DNA of 64,000 bases. Origin: Bradyrhizobium oligotrophicum S58. GTDB taxonomy: Bacteria; Pseudomonadota; Alphaproteobacteria; Rhizobiales; Xanthobacteraceae. Below are positions 1 through 9,835 of this stretch, one piece after another (the stretch's first letter is position 1; the number at the start of each line of letters is the position of its first letter). A program made the translations under genes and the position numbers. The notes under the pieces are model-generated. The model saw only the letters and a list, made by a program, of their open reading frames with translations, was not told the DNA's origin and did no database searches. The stretch lies in assembly GCF_000344805.1 (NCBI RefSeq), contig NC_020453.1:2790001-2854000 (forward strand), written 5' to 3'.

Positions 1-200
1 ACGACGACCGATTTGCCGATGCCGAGCGAGAGGTAGCGAACCTTGGACGAGCCGACGGAAACGACCGGCGTGTCCAGCCTGTCCTCGGCGGCCTTCACCG
101 GCGCGAGCGCCGGATTGAGCACCAGAGCTGCGGCTGCCGACATGGATAGCGCGCGGACGAGCCACGTCCCGATCTTCGCGCGTTGATGCCCACCCATCAT
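1..200 (-). CDS. cpaC: Tad/Flp pilus secretin CpaC, N-terminal part (cut by window edge)
   Basis: Only the first 66 codons are present; the gene runs off the left edge. The start is one of two adjacent ATG codons (200 or 197). A long signal peptide with a hydrophobic stretch at about residues 14-32 is followed by a motif ending in VGSSKVRYLSLGIGKS, typical of the N-terminal pilus/BON-like domain of CpaC/RcpA secretins, which form the outer-membrane channel of Tad pili. It starts 17 bases after the stop of cpaB on the same strand, the usual cpaB-cpaC order. The secretin domain itself is outside the window, so the name rests on the N-terminus and context. Confidence 0.82.
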   Translation of the reverse strand, partial: MMGGHQRAKIGTWLVRALSMSAAAALVLNPALAPVKAAEDRLDTPVVSVGSSKVRYLSLGIGKSVV

Positions 201-217
201 CTTCCCCGTCCTTTCGA

Positions 218-1018
218 TCACTTCTGCGCCGTGAGCGAGCTCGTGATCCCATAGCGAATGATCTCGATGGCGCTGCCCCGCCGCGCCATCTGCGTCTCGG
301 TCTTGTTGGTCTCGCCTGCGTTGACGTCGGCGATGCTGCGCAGCGCCAGCGCCAGCGAGCCGGACTGCCGCGCACGTGCCAGCGTCTCGGCCTGCTCGGG
401 CTTGAGCTCCAGCGTCACGGTCTTGCCGACGACGTTGTTCTGGCCTTCCTTCTCCTTTGGCGCCTGGTCGATCGCCAGCACGCGAACATTGGAGAGAATG
501 ATTTCCGAGCTGACGAAGTCGGCGGCGCCCGGCCTGTCCGGGTTCTTGTCGCGCTTCGACAGAATGACGTCGACGCGGTCGTTCGGCAGGATGAAGCCGC
601 CGGCGCCGGTCTCCGGCGAGATCTCGGTGGAGATCGCGCGCATCCCGGCCGGCAGGATCGCCGCCATGAAGCCCGAGCCGTCGGACTTGACCAGCTTCTG
701 CTCGCGGATGGGCTCGCCGATCACGAACGGCGCGCGCGCGATGCTGCCGACGAGCTGGCTTGCAGCCTCCGGCCGATCACCGCGGCGAATGAAGATGTTG
801 CTCGCGGCTTCCGGCCAGGTCTGCCACACCAGATCGCCGGGCTTGATCGGCTGCCCCAGCCCGATGTCGCCCTTGGCCACCAGCACGTCGACGGTCGGCA
901 GCTGCACGACGGGCGCCACCGGCGCCTGCGGCTGGCCCTCGGAGTTGCTGACGAGATAGGCCGCAACGCCGCCCGCGCCGAGAGCGATGGTTAACACCAC
1001 GATGCGTGCGGTCATCAT
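218..1018 (-). CDS. cpaB: Flp pilus assembly protein CpaB
   Basis: A 266-residue protein with one N-terminal membrane anchor (about residues 5-22) and then a SAF-type domain containing KGDIGLGQPIKPGDL at about residues 49-63, followed by an RcpC/CpaB domain with PETGAGGFILPNDRVDV. CpaB/RcpC is a periplasmic part of the Tad/Flp pilus machine that works with the secretin encoded just downstream. Length and domain order are normal for the family. Neither a pilin gene nor the CpaA prepilin peptidase gene lies directly upstream, where they often sit; the next gene on that side is a divergent PilZ gene. Two ATG codons overlap the start (1018, 1015). Confidence 0.9.
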   Translation of the reverse strand: MMTARIVVLTIALGAGGVAAYLVSNSEGQPQAPVAPVVQLPTVDVLVAKGDIGLGQPIKPGDLVWQTWPEAASNIFIRRGDRPEAASQLVGSIARAPFVIGEPIREQKLVKSDGSGFMAAILPAGMRAISTEISPETGAGGFILPNDRVDVILSKRDKNPDRPGAADFVSSEIILSNVRVLAIDQAPKEKEGQNNVVGKTVTLELKPEQAETLARARQSGSLALALRSIADVNAGETNKTETQMARRGSAIEIIRYGITSSLTAQK

Positions 1019-1651
1019 ACGCGTGACTACTCTGCTTACTCATACGCCGGGACGAACGCGCGAGCCGACTGACAGCCGTTCCCCTCACTTACGACTAAGC
1101 AGCAATGGTATAAGCGATATTGCACACAGCCCGCTGCAAAGGCTGCCGGGCGGAACGATTGCACAAGTGGTGAACAGGTTGTTAGCGAGGCGATAGCGTA
1201 ACGACGCGAATGTGTTAGCTGTTTGTGCGCAGCGCGCTTGCGCGGGGAAGTAGTCCGACTAGCAACCCAAGCCGACCGCCGGTTGCGGCGCATCCCGCCG
1301 ACACGATGAGTTCTGACCGGCGTGATGCCGTCGGGACGGCGCGCCGGGGGTTCGCTAGCGCAGCCGCGGAGAGGTCGGGCCGGGGGCAGTCCCCGTATTC
1401 GGACGGCCTCGCATTTTCAGGAAGCGGAAACGGGTTGGCCATACGATTCCGTTGGGCGGGATTTCCATTCAAACTATTCAGAGTTCCTTAGCGTTTTGCG
1501 CGCACGGTCCGCGCATGACGGCTGGTATCTATCTACGCGATATAATACGCCCAAAAATGCACGCAGAAATTGCAATTCGCGTGCCGCGCTGCCTTGGGAG
1601 CAGGGCGATGGCCGGCCGGGGGATGTTGGTTGGTTCAAGGGGAGGCGTGCA
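1019..1651. other. Divergent intergenic region, no gene supported
   Basis: About 630 bases between the divergent cpaB and PilZ genes. Open frames here are short and lack convincing ribosome sites or family motifs, and I see no pilin-like peptide. The stretch must hold promoters for both flanking genes, but I cannot place -35/-10 boxes with confidence. Confidence 0.5.
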
Positions 1652-2341
1652 ATGTCAGTTGCCCGATTCCTGAGGCAGCGCGCCGTCAGGATTCAGACGG
1701 CGGGGTCCTACACACTTCCGAACTGGTATGATCCGCAGGGGCGGCTGCGATCCTTCGCCTGTCGGACGACACGCGTATCGCCGTTTCGTGCGCTGCTGGA
1801 CGTGCCCGTCGTCGGCAAGGTCGGCGATCGGCTGACGTCGTATTTCCGCGAGTTCGGGACGTTCGAAGGCGAGATCAGCGACACCGTCCATGGCGGCTTC
1901 CTGCTCGAGCTCGAGATGACGCGCGCGGAGCGCGCCAGGCTCGCCGAGAAGCTCGTCTGGCTGGAGAAGAAGCAGAAGGATCCGACGGTCCGCGACGCCC
2001 GGCGCGAGGCGCGCTTCGTGCCGGACTCGCCGCATTCCGCGCTGACGCTGGCGGACGGCCGCTGCATTCCGTGCTTCGTGATCGACGCCTCGATGTCGGG
2101 GGCGGCGGTGTCGGCGGCAGTCCAGCCGGAGATCGGAACGCCGCTCGCCGTCGGCGGCTGCGTTGGCCGCGTCGTCCGGCATTTTCCCGACGGCTTCGCC
2201 GTCAGGTTCGTCGATCACCTGGGAAGCACGAACGAGCTCGAGCGCCGCGTCATCACGCCGCCGATCCGCCCGCGCCAGAGGCTCGCCGCCCACGCCGGCG
2301 ATGGCCGGATCGAGACGCCCGAGGATTTCTTCCTGGTCTGA
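1652..2341 (+). CDS. PilZ domain protein, probable tandem PilZ
   Basis: A 229-residue soluble protein. The ATG at 1652 is chosen because a purine-rich site (GGGGAGG) lies about 6 bases upstream; longer in-frame starts have no such site and no family-like sequence. The C-terminal half has the PilZ signature: RREAR at about residue 117 and DASMSG (the D-x-S-x-x-G element) about 30 residues later, the two motifs that bind cyclic di-GMP. The first half looks like a degenerate PilZ domain (CRTTR, then DTVHGGF) joined by a charged helix at about residues 88-112. It lies divergently next to Tad pilus genes, so a role in c-di-GMP control of the surface is plausible but inferred. Confidence 0.85.
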   Translation: MSVARFLRQRAVRIQTAGSYTLPNWYDPQGRLRSFACRTTRVSPFRALLDVPVVGKVGDRLTSYFREFGTFEGEISDTVHGGFLLELEMTRAERARLAEKLVWLEKKQKDPTVRDARREARFVPDSPHSALTLADGRCIPCFVIDASMSGAAVSAAVQPEIGTPLAVGGCVGRVVRHFPDGFAVRFVDHLGSTNELERRVITPPIRPRQRLAAHAGDGRIETPEDFFLV

Positions 2342-2518
2342 CCACGTCGCTCGAGGACGGTTCGACCCGCGAAGCCCGGCATGCGCGGTTTCGCGTATTT
2401 GGCGCGGGCTGGAATCGAGGCATGGAACTGGCGGCCCCTGCGCACGGTTAACGCGGTGTTAAGCGACATCGTGAACCCTTGGCGTGCCGGGTTCGCATGC
2501 TTAGGGAGGACCAGTCCC

Positions 2519-2674
2519 ATGGAAGCCCAGAAGACCGCGGTGGATGCCGTCGTCATCCTGACCGGCTGCGATCGCGATGCCGCGGCCGCTTTCATCAGGC
2601 GCATGTACCAGTCTGGCGTCAGGGATCCCAAGCGGCTGACCTTCAAGGGGCTGCAGGAGATGGCCCGAGGCTAG
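2519..2674 (+). CDS. Small hypothetical protein (51 aa)
   Basis: A short frame starting MEAQKTAVDAVVILTG and ending LTFKGLQEMARG. A good ribosome site (AGGGAGGA) lies about 8 bases before the ATG. The peptide is acidic then basic, with a helix-rich centre containing DRDAAAAFIRRMYQSG. No domain is recognised. The ribosome site, the compact amphipathic sequence and the isolated position suggest a real small gene; family membership cannot be judged without a database search. Confidence 0.55.
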   Translation: MEAQKTAVDAVVILTGCDRDAAAAFIRRMYQSGVRDPKRLTFKGLQEMARG

Positions 2675-2897
2675 CGCGATCGCCCATCCCCGGGCGGCAC
2701 TGTTGCAGCCGGGTCACGCCCTGAGAACTTCAACTCCGGTTGTGCTCACAACCCCTGCGCGCAGGGATGCGGTCGGCCGCACTTGCGGCTAGATTGAGGC
2801 CCTTGCGGCTGGCATCAGAGCACCATCTTCGATCTCGCCCAGAAGGCGATATGGTTCTGCGCAACACGCTCTGAGCGGCCGGTTATGGGACCCGGAG

Positions 2898-3827
2898 ATG
2901 CTGAGACAGCTTTTTGCACCCCAGCTCGTTGGCCTCTACATCCTGATCGGCGCAACGATCTACGTTCACTACCGCGGCAAGGAGCGGCTGCGCTTCGCGC
3001 GCCAGCTCGGGGATCACTCGACCTATCTCGCCCCCTATAACGTGCTGATGTATGCCGGCTCGGCCGTGCCGAACACGCCGGTCATCCCGGTCGAGCAGTT
3101 TCCGGAGCTGAAGACGCTGACCGACAATTGGCAGGAGATCCGCGAGGAGGCGGTGCGCCTGTTCGACGAGGGCTTCATCCGCGCCGCCGCCGCGAACAAT
3201 GATTGGGGCTTCTACTCGTTCTTCAAGAGCGGCTGGAAGCGCTTCTATCTGAAATGGTACGACGACTTCCTGCCCTCGGCGCGCACGCTGTGCCCGAAGA
3301 CGGTGGAGCTTCTGAACGCGATCCCGACCGTGCACGGCGCGATGTTCGCGATGCTGCCGCCCGGCGGCAAGCTCGGCGCCCACCGCGACCCCTTCGCCGG
3401 CTCGCTGCGCTATCACCTGGGGCTGGTGACGCCGAACTCCGACAAGTGCCGCATCCTGGTCGACGGCGTGCCCTGCGTCTGGCGCGACGGCGAGGCCTTC
3501 ATGTTCGACGAGACCTTCCTCCACAGCGCCGAGAACGCGACCGACGTCAACCGCATCATCCTGTTCTGCGACGTCGAGCGCCCGATGAAGCTCGGTTTCA
3601 TGACCTCAATCAACCGCTGGGTCAGCCACCACATCGTCAAAGCCTCGGCCACGCAGAACGTCGAGGGCGAGCATGTCGGCGTGCTGAACAAGGTGTTCGG
3701 CAAGCTGTATGAGTTTCATTTGGCCACACGCAAGGTGAAGGCGTGGAACAGGACGGTGTACTACACGGCGAAGTACACGCTGACGGTGGTGATCGTGGGT
3801 GCGATCGTGGTGTCGGCGTTTCGGTGA
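2898..3827 (+). CDS. lpxO: LpxO-like lipid A aspartyl/asparaginyl beta-hydroxylase
   Basis: A 309-residue protein with a membrane segment at each end (about residues 8-24 and 290-308) and an aspartyl/asparaginyl beta-hydroxylase fold between them. The iron ligands are visible: H162 and D164 in GAHRDPF and H209 in ETFLHSAEN. LpxO enzymes are Fe(II)/2-oxoglutarate oxygenases that hydroxylate the 2-position of a secondary acyl chain on lipid A at the inner membrane. Length, membrane topology and the HRDPF motif fit LpxO better than cytosolic hydroxylases. It stands alone, with a dispersed palindrome just downstream. The actual acyl substrate cannot be read from sequence. Confidence 0.85.
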   Translation: MLRQLFAPQLVGLYILIGATIYVHYRGKERLRFARQLGDHSTYLAPYNVLMYAGSAVPNTPVIPVEQFPELKTLTDNWQEIREEAVRLFDEGFIRAAAANNDWGFYSFFKSGWKRFYLKWYDDFLPSARTLCPKTVELLNAIPTVHGAMFAMLPPGGKLGAHRDPFAGSLRYHLGLVTPNSDKCRILVDGVPCVWRDGEAFMFDETFLHSAENATDVNRIILFCDVERPMKLGFMTSINRWVSHHIVKASATQNVEGEHVGVLNKVFGKLYEFHLATRKVKAWNRTVYYTAKYTLTVVIVGAIVVSAFR

Positions 3828-3843
3828 GGTAGGGGTAGAGTAG

Positions 3844-3869
3844 GGCGGATTAGCGGAGCGTAATCCGCC
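3844..3869. repeat. Palindromic hairpin after lpxO (REP-like)
   Basis: Perfect 9-base arms GGCGGATTA and TAATCCGCC around an 8-base loop. There is no T-run, so this is not a classical terminator. From memory, palindromes of this type recur in intergenic DNA of Bradyrhizobium; only one copy is seen here. Confidence 0.6.
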
Positions 3870-4039
3870 GTCTTCGCTCGGGGACGAATGACCACTCGCA
3901 TTTTGGTGAAGATTTTTGCCCGTCGCCCAAATCACCTCTCCCTCGCCAGTTCCTGTCAATATGTTCTGAAAAACATAAATCTCTTGGCCGCGTCCCCAAA
4001 TCAGCATTACTGTCCCGTCCATCCCGTTGCACGGTAGGG

Positions 4040-4445
4040 GACGGTTCGCGGTCGTCACGGACGTTGGCAGCGGGATGCGGTGGACGCGGGCGGGCGCAGT
4101 GCTGTTGGCACGGACGAACGTCGGCTCGCGGACGGTGAAGGCGTGTGGTTCTGATACTCCGACGCTAGTATCAACTTGGCGACGACGCCTAACGGCGTCG
4201 CGCTGGGGATGGTGGCCAGAAAGCCCGGTGCACCAGGAAGAGCGCGCTATAGCCTGTTAAAACCATCGCGCGGGGAGGGCCGGGTGTGTTCGGCCAGACC
4301 TGTGGTACCTGCCGCCTGCATTTTTTTCGCAGGCGGGCCACGGGCGCGGCCAGCGCCCGGCCTTCCCTGCGCCCTCCATCTGGAGAGGGCGGGAATTGGA
4401 GCATAGCTCGGGCGCGCAATGCGTCGCGAGAGCGTGGATGCTCGT
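4040..4445 (+). repeat. Dispersed structured repeat, copy 1
   Basis: About 400 bases recognisably homologous to 46480-46875. The best conserved block runs from GTTAAAACC near 4257 to the hairpin ending at 4391. Three stem-loops are visible: CCGCCTGC/GCAGGCGG (4312-4319 with 4329-4336), CGGGCGC/GCGCCCG (4341-4347 with 4353-4359) and CGCCCTC/GAGGGCG (4370-4376 with 4385-4391). An outer helix CCTGTGG/CCACGGG can enclose the first. Stems two and three differ in sequence from the other copy yet still pair. No open frame in it looks like a protein gene. It could be a repeat family, a decayed mobile element or a structured RNA. Confidence 0.65.
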
Positions 4446-4572
4446 TCCCTGGATCAGCCCGATGCTGTTTGAGATTGTGGATCAGATGATGCCGCTTGCG
4501 TGATGGCGAGCGCGGCGACGTTTGCGCCGAAGGGCGTAGGTGGAAGCCATCCAGAGTCCTCGTGACGCCCTG

Positions 4573-4590
4573 GAGCGCTTCGCTGCGCTC
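4573..4590. repeat. Short palindrome in repeat-rich gap
   Basis: GAGCGC and GCGCTC around TTCGCT, within the string TGGAGCGCTTCGCTGCGCTC. From memory this resembles a common intergenic repeat of Bradyrhizobium-type genomes; it has no T-run. Confidence 0.4.
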
Positions 4591-4629
4591 GCAACGACGG
4601 CGGACGCGGCGCGCCGCGCGGGCGGTGAG

Positions 4630-4668
4630 CTCCCCTCCCCCTTGCGGGGAGGGGTTGGGGGTGGGGGT
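4630..4668. repeat. GC-rich dispersed repeat, forward copy
   Basis: A pyrimidine/purine block beginning CTCCCCTCCCCCTTGCGGGG and continuing as a G-rich run. CCCCTCCCC and GGGGAGGGG form a hairpin around TTGC. An inverted, nearly identical copy lies about 170 bases downstream. Confidence 0.6.
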
Positions 4669-4834
4669 CCCCGGGCGCTGACCTGAGTTGAAAGCGCGTC
4701 GCCGTGTCCCGAATGGTGGTGCTTCGGATGCGCGAGGAAGCCGGTTCGATCGAACCGCGCTGGAACGTCGATGTGAGAGTGAGGACGCTGCGCGAGTTCT
4801 TCTTGGTTCATCGAGAGAGCGGGACTCGTGGACC

Positions 4835-4870
4835 GCCACCCCCGCCCCCTCCCCGCAAGGGGGAGGGGAG
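4835..4870. repeat. GC-rich dispersed repeat, inverted copy
   Basis: The reverse complement of this stretch reads CTCCCCTCCCCCTTGCGGGG and then a G-rich run, matching the block at 4630-4668. The two copies face each other across about 170 bases and could pair into a long stem. Confidence 0.6.
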
Positions 4871-4941
4871 TCGACTGCCTGTGCGGCGGATTTTGTGCGT
4901 GGCCTTGTGCAGGACGACCCATGAAAGCATGACGACCAATG

Positions 4942-4971
4942 AAAAAGGCCGCGCTGGGCGCGGCCTTTTTT
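4942..4971 (-). terminator. Strong intrinsic terminator downstream of the FAA hydrolase gene
   Basis: AAAAAGGCCGCGC and GCGCGGCCTTTTT flank a TGG loop. Read on the minus strand it is a GC-rich stem followed by a T-run, placed 33 bases beyond the stop of the minus-strand FAA hydrolase gene. It is symmetrical, so it would also stop transcription from the left. Confidence 0.85.
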
Positions 4972-5004
4972 GTAGATCGAAGTGCGAGAAGCGTCGGCGC
5001 CCCG

Positions 5005-5706
5005 TTACTTCGCCGCCGGCCCGATCGACACCTTCAGCGTGCCGACGCCGTCGACGCCGCATTCGATCTTGTCGCCGGCGACGATCGCCGCGACGCCGGC
5101 GGGGGTGCCGGTCATGATGATGTCGCCGGCGGCGAGTTCGACCTGCTGGGACAGCTTCCAGATGATCTCGGGCACGTTCCAGATCAGCTCGGAGAGGTCG
5201 CCGGTCTGCCGCTCGGTGCCGTTGACCGACAGCCAGATCTTGCCCTTCGACGGGTGGCCGATCTTGGCCGCGGGCACCACAGCGGAGCAGGGCGCGGAAT
5301 GGTCGAACGACTTGCCGACCTCCCAGGGGCGCTGCATCTTGCGGGAGGCGAGCTGCAGGTCGCGGCGGGTGAGGTCGATGCCGACGGCGTAGCCGTAGAC
5401 GTGGTCAAGCGCCTTGTCGGTCGGAATGTTGAGGCCGCCGCTCTTGAGCGCCACCACCAGCTCGACTTCGTGATGCATGTCCTGGGTCAGCGGCGGGTAG
5501 GGGATCACGGCGCCGTCCGGCTCCAGCATGTCGGCATGCTTTGCGAAGAAGAACGGCGGATCGCGCTCGTCATTGCCCATCTCGCGGATGTGCTCGAGAT
5601 AGTTGCGGCCGACACACCAGATGCGGCGGACCGGAAAGACGCCGGCCTCGCCGACGACGGGGAGGGACGGCTGCGGCAAGGCCGGGATGACGGTGGAGGC
5701 GCTCAT
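5005..5706 (-). CDS. Fumarylacetoacetate hydrolase family protein
   Basis: A 233-residue enzyme of the FAH superfamily. The metal-binding residues are visible: E80 and E82 in HHEVEL and D111 in GIDLTRRD, with the GRNY motif at about residues 33-36. Members hydrolyse C-C bonds in acylpyruvates or decarboxylate/isomerise oxo-acids of aromatic degradation, using Mg or Mn. The exact substrate is not readable; acylpyruvase or oxaloacetate decarboxylase activity is common in proteins of this size. It is the last gene of a minus-strand group after an ABC exporter (30 bases apart) and is followed by a strong terminator. No link to polysaccharides is evident. Confidence 0.85.
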   Translation of the reverse strand: MSASTVIPALPQPSLPVVGEAGVFPVRRIWCVGRNYLEHIREMGNDERDPPFFFAKHADMLEPDGAVIPYPPLTQDMHHEVELVVALKSGGLNIPTDKALDHVYGYAVGIDLTRRDLQLASRKMQRPWEVGKSFDHSAPCSAVVPAAKIGHPSKGKIWLSVNGTERQTGDLSELIWNVPEIIWKLSQQVELAAGDIIMTGTPAGVAAIVAGDKIECGVDGVGTLKVSIGPAAK

Positions 5707-5736
5707 GAAAGGATCTCGGTGCGGTGGGACGGACGA

Positions 5737-7542
<1,806 letters not shown>

Positions 7543-7644
7543 TCTGGTCCCTGGCCGCCGGGGCAAATCGCCGGGCGACCAGGAGTGCTTGCCCGCTCGG
7601 GGCGGCTTTTTCAAGCCCCCCGAGGACCGGCTAAGTCGTTGATT

Positions 7645-8658
7645 CTAGGCCGAGGCCCGCTGCAGCGCGCCGCTGTGGCGTTCCAGGAACAGTTTCTCCT
7701 CCCAGGCCAGCGCGTGGGCCGCGATCGTTTCCAGATCGTCATAGGCCGGCGTCCAGTCGAGCAGCGCCTTCAGACGGCTGGTATCGGCGACCATGCTCAC
7801 GATGTCGCCGGGCCGGCGCGGCGCATATTGGACCGGAATGGCGCGGCCGGAGACGCGCCTGACGGCCTCGATGGTCTCGAGCACGGAATAGCCGCGGCCA
7901 TACCCACAATTCAGCGTGACCGAGGCGCCGCCGGTGCGCAAATAGGCCAGCGCGGAGCGGTGCACCTGGGCGAGATCGCAGACATGGATGAAATCGCGGA
8001 CGCAGGTGCCGTCGGGCGTCGGATAATCGGTCCCGAACACGTCGATCTTGGCGCGCTGGCCGGTCGCGACCTCCATCGCGATCTTCATCAGATGCGTGGC
8101 GCCGACGGTGGCGAGCCCGATGCGGCCCTGCGGATCGGCGCCGGCGACGTTGAAGTAGCGCAGCACGACGTAGTTCAGCTCATGTGCCGCAGCCGCGTCG
8201 TGCAGCATGATCTCGGCCATCAGCTTCGAGGTGCCGTAGGGCGAGGTCGGGCGCGTCGGCGCGGTCTCGGGCACCGGAACCTCGTCCGGATCGCCGTAGA
8301 CGGCGGCGGTCGAGGAGAAGACGAATCGGCTGACGCCGCGCTTGACCGCCGCATTCAAGAGGCTGCGCGTGGTCATGGTGTTGTTGCGGTAATACAGCAG
8401 CGGGTCGCGCACCGATTCCGGCACCACGACGGAGCCGGCGAAATGGATGATGCTGTCGACCCCGTGCTGGCTGATGACGCCATCCACGAGATTTTCATCA
8501 CCGGCATCGCCGATGAACAGCGGCACGCTGTCCGGCACGAAGCCGGAAAAGCCGGTCGAGAGATTGTCGATCACCACGACGCTTTCGCCGGCCTCAGCCA
8601 ACGCGAGCACCATGTGGCTGCCGATATAGCCGGCGCCGCCTGTGACAAGCACGGTCAT
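7645..8658 (-). CDS. galE: UDP-glucose 4-epimerase
   Basis: A 337-residue extended SDR. The start ATG at 8658 gives MTVLVTGGAGYIGSH, the NAD-binding glycine motif at residues 7-13; longer frames add unrelated sequence. The catalytic set is visible: FSSTAAVYG and Y140-x-x-x-K144 in SPYGTSK. The protein matches GalE over its full length, including the C-terminal CGYGRGYSVLE motif. It interconverts UDP-glucose and UDP-galactose and so supplies galactose for LPS core, O-antigen or exopolysaccharide. It is divergent from lpcC, with about 127 bases between them. Confidence 0.92.
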   Translation of the reverse strand: MTVLVTGGAGYIGSHMVLALAEAGESVVVIDNLSTGFSGFVPDSVPLFIGDAGDENLVDGVISQHGVDSIIHFAGSVVVPESVRDPLLYYRNNTMTTRSLLNAAVKRGVSRFVFSSTAAVYGDPDEVPVPETAPTRPTSPYGTSKLMAEIMLHDAAAAHELNYVVLRYFNVAGADPQGRIGLATVGATHLMKIAMEVATGQRAKIDVFGTDYPTPDGTCVRDFIHVCDLAQVHRSALAYLRTGGASVTLNCGYGRGYSVLETIEAVRRVSGRAIPVQYAPRRPGDIVSMVADTSRLKALLDWTPAYDDLETIAAHALAWEEKLFLERHSGALQRASA

Positions 8659-8785
8659 TGTTTGACACGATCCCTGTTTGTTTTGCCCGACGCTAACGCT
8701 GCCGCGGTGAAGGACGCGTTGCACCGAGCGCGAACTGGCGGCGATGCTTAATGTTGCGTATAGGGGACCGCTGCAATTGGAGTTG

Positions 8786-9835
8786 ATGGTGCAAGCCGAG
8801 CCTGTTTCTGCCGCCGATCTCGACGTGATCGTGCCCAACCTCCACCGCCGCTATTCCGGCGTGACGGCGACCAACCGGATGGTGGCGCCGAAGCTGGCGC
8901 GTCGCGTGCGCGCGGCCTGGCTCGGCTCCTACGCACCGGAGGGGATTGCGCGGATGCGCGCGCGCGATCTGTTCGGGCTGTGGCGCCGGCGGCGGCCGCT
9001 GATCTGGCACGCGCGCCGCAACGACGAGATGATCGTCGGCGTGCTGCTGCGCGCGCTCGGCTGGCCGTTCAAGCTCGTGTTCACCTCAGCCGCGCAGCGC
9101 CATCACAGCTGGATCACGCGCTGGCTGATCCGACGCATGGATGCGATCATCGCCACCAGCGACATCTCGGCATCCTATCTGAAGCGCGCGGCGACGGTGG
9201 TGACGCATGGCGTCGATACCGAGATCTACGCGCCGCCGGCCGATCGCGCCGCGGCCTTCGCCGAGAGCGGACTGCCGGGCAAGTACGCCATCGGCTGCTT
9301 CGGCCGCGTGCGCGCGCAGAAGGGCAGCGACGTGTTCGTCGCCGCGATGTGCCGGCTGTTGCCGCGCTATCCGGATTTTTCCGCCGTGCTGGTCGGCGCC
9401 GTCACGCCCGAACAGATGCCGTTCGCGAGCGAACTGCGCAAGCAGATTGCAGCGGCAGGCCTGGAGCAGCGCATCGTCATCACCGGTGAGCTCGACATCG
9501 CCGATGTTCAGCGCTGGTACCAGCGCCTCACCATCTACGCGTTCACCTCGCGCAACGAAGGCTTTGGTCTCACGCTGATCGAGGCGATGGCCGCCGGCGC
9601 GGCGCTGGTCGCGGCGCGTGCGGGGGCGGCGGAGATCGTGGTCGAGGATGGCGTGACCGGAATGCTGGTGCCGCCGGGCGATATCGATGCGCTGGTCACC
9701 GCGATCGAGCCGTTGATGCAGGATCCGGCCGCGGCGCTTGCAATGGGAGCGCGCGCGCGGACGCGCGTGGTGGAGAAATTCAGCCTCGAGGCCGAGGCCG
9801 ACAAGATCGCAGCGGTCTATCGGGGGCTGGTCTGA
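8786..9835 (+). CDS. lpcC: LPS core mannosyltransferase, LpcC type (GT4)
   Basis: A GT4 glycosyltransferase of about 349 residues. The N-terminal motif [16 protein letters not shown], then [18 protein letters not shown] and [10 protein letters not shown], match my memory of rhizobial LpcC, which adds mannose to the inner Kdo of the LPS core from GDP-mannose in the cytoplasm. The donor site shows [11 protein letters not shown] and the E-x7-E element in [15 protein letters not shown]. Start 8786 puts the family motif near residue 15; an in-frame ATG at 8744 would add 14 residues. Its 3' end overlaps the convergent gmhB by 19 bases. Confidence 0.85.
   Translation: MVQAEPVSAADLDVIVPNLHRRYSGVTATNRMVAPKLARRVRAAWLGSYAPEGIARMRARDLFGLWRRRRPLIWHARRNDEMIVGVLLRALGWPFKLVFTSAAQRHHSWITRWLIRRMDAIIATSDISASYLKRAATVVTHGVDTEIYAPPADRAAAFAESGLPGKYAIGCFGRVRAQKGSDVFVAAMCRLLPRYPDFSAVLVGAVTPEQMPFASELRKQIAAAGLEQRIVITGELDIADVQRWYQRLTIYAFTSRNEGFGLTLIEAMAAGAALVAARAGAAEIVVEDGVTGMLVPPGDIDALVTAIEPLMQDPAAALAMGARARTRVVEKFSLEAEADKIAAVYRGLV

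Noticed and set aside
4312..4336. Hairpin with T-run as a terminator
   Set aside because: The T-run is in the loop, not after the stem, and copy 2 interrupts it, so it does not look like an intrinsic terminator.
4040..4445. Insertion sequence or MITE
   Set aside because: No transposase frame, clear terminal inverted repeats or target duplication are visible; kept only as a structured dispersed repeat.
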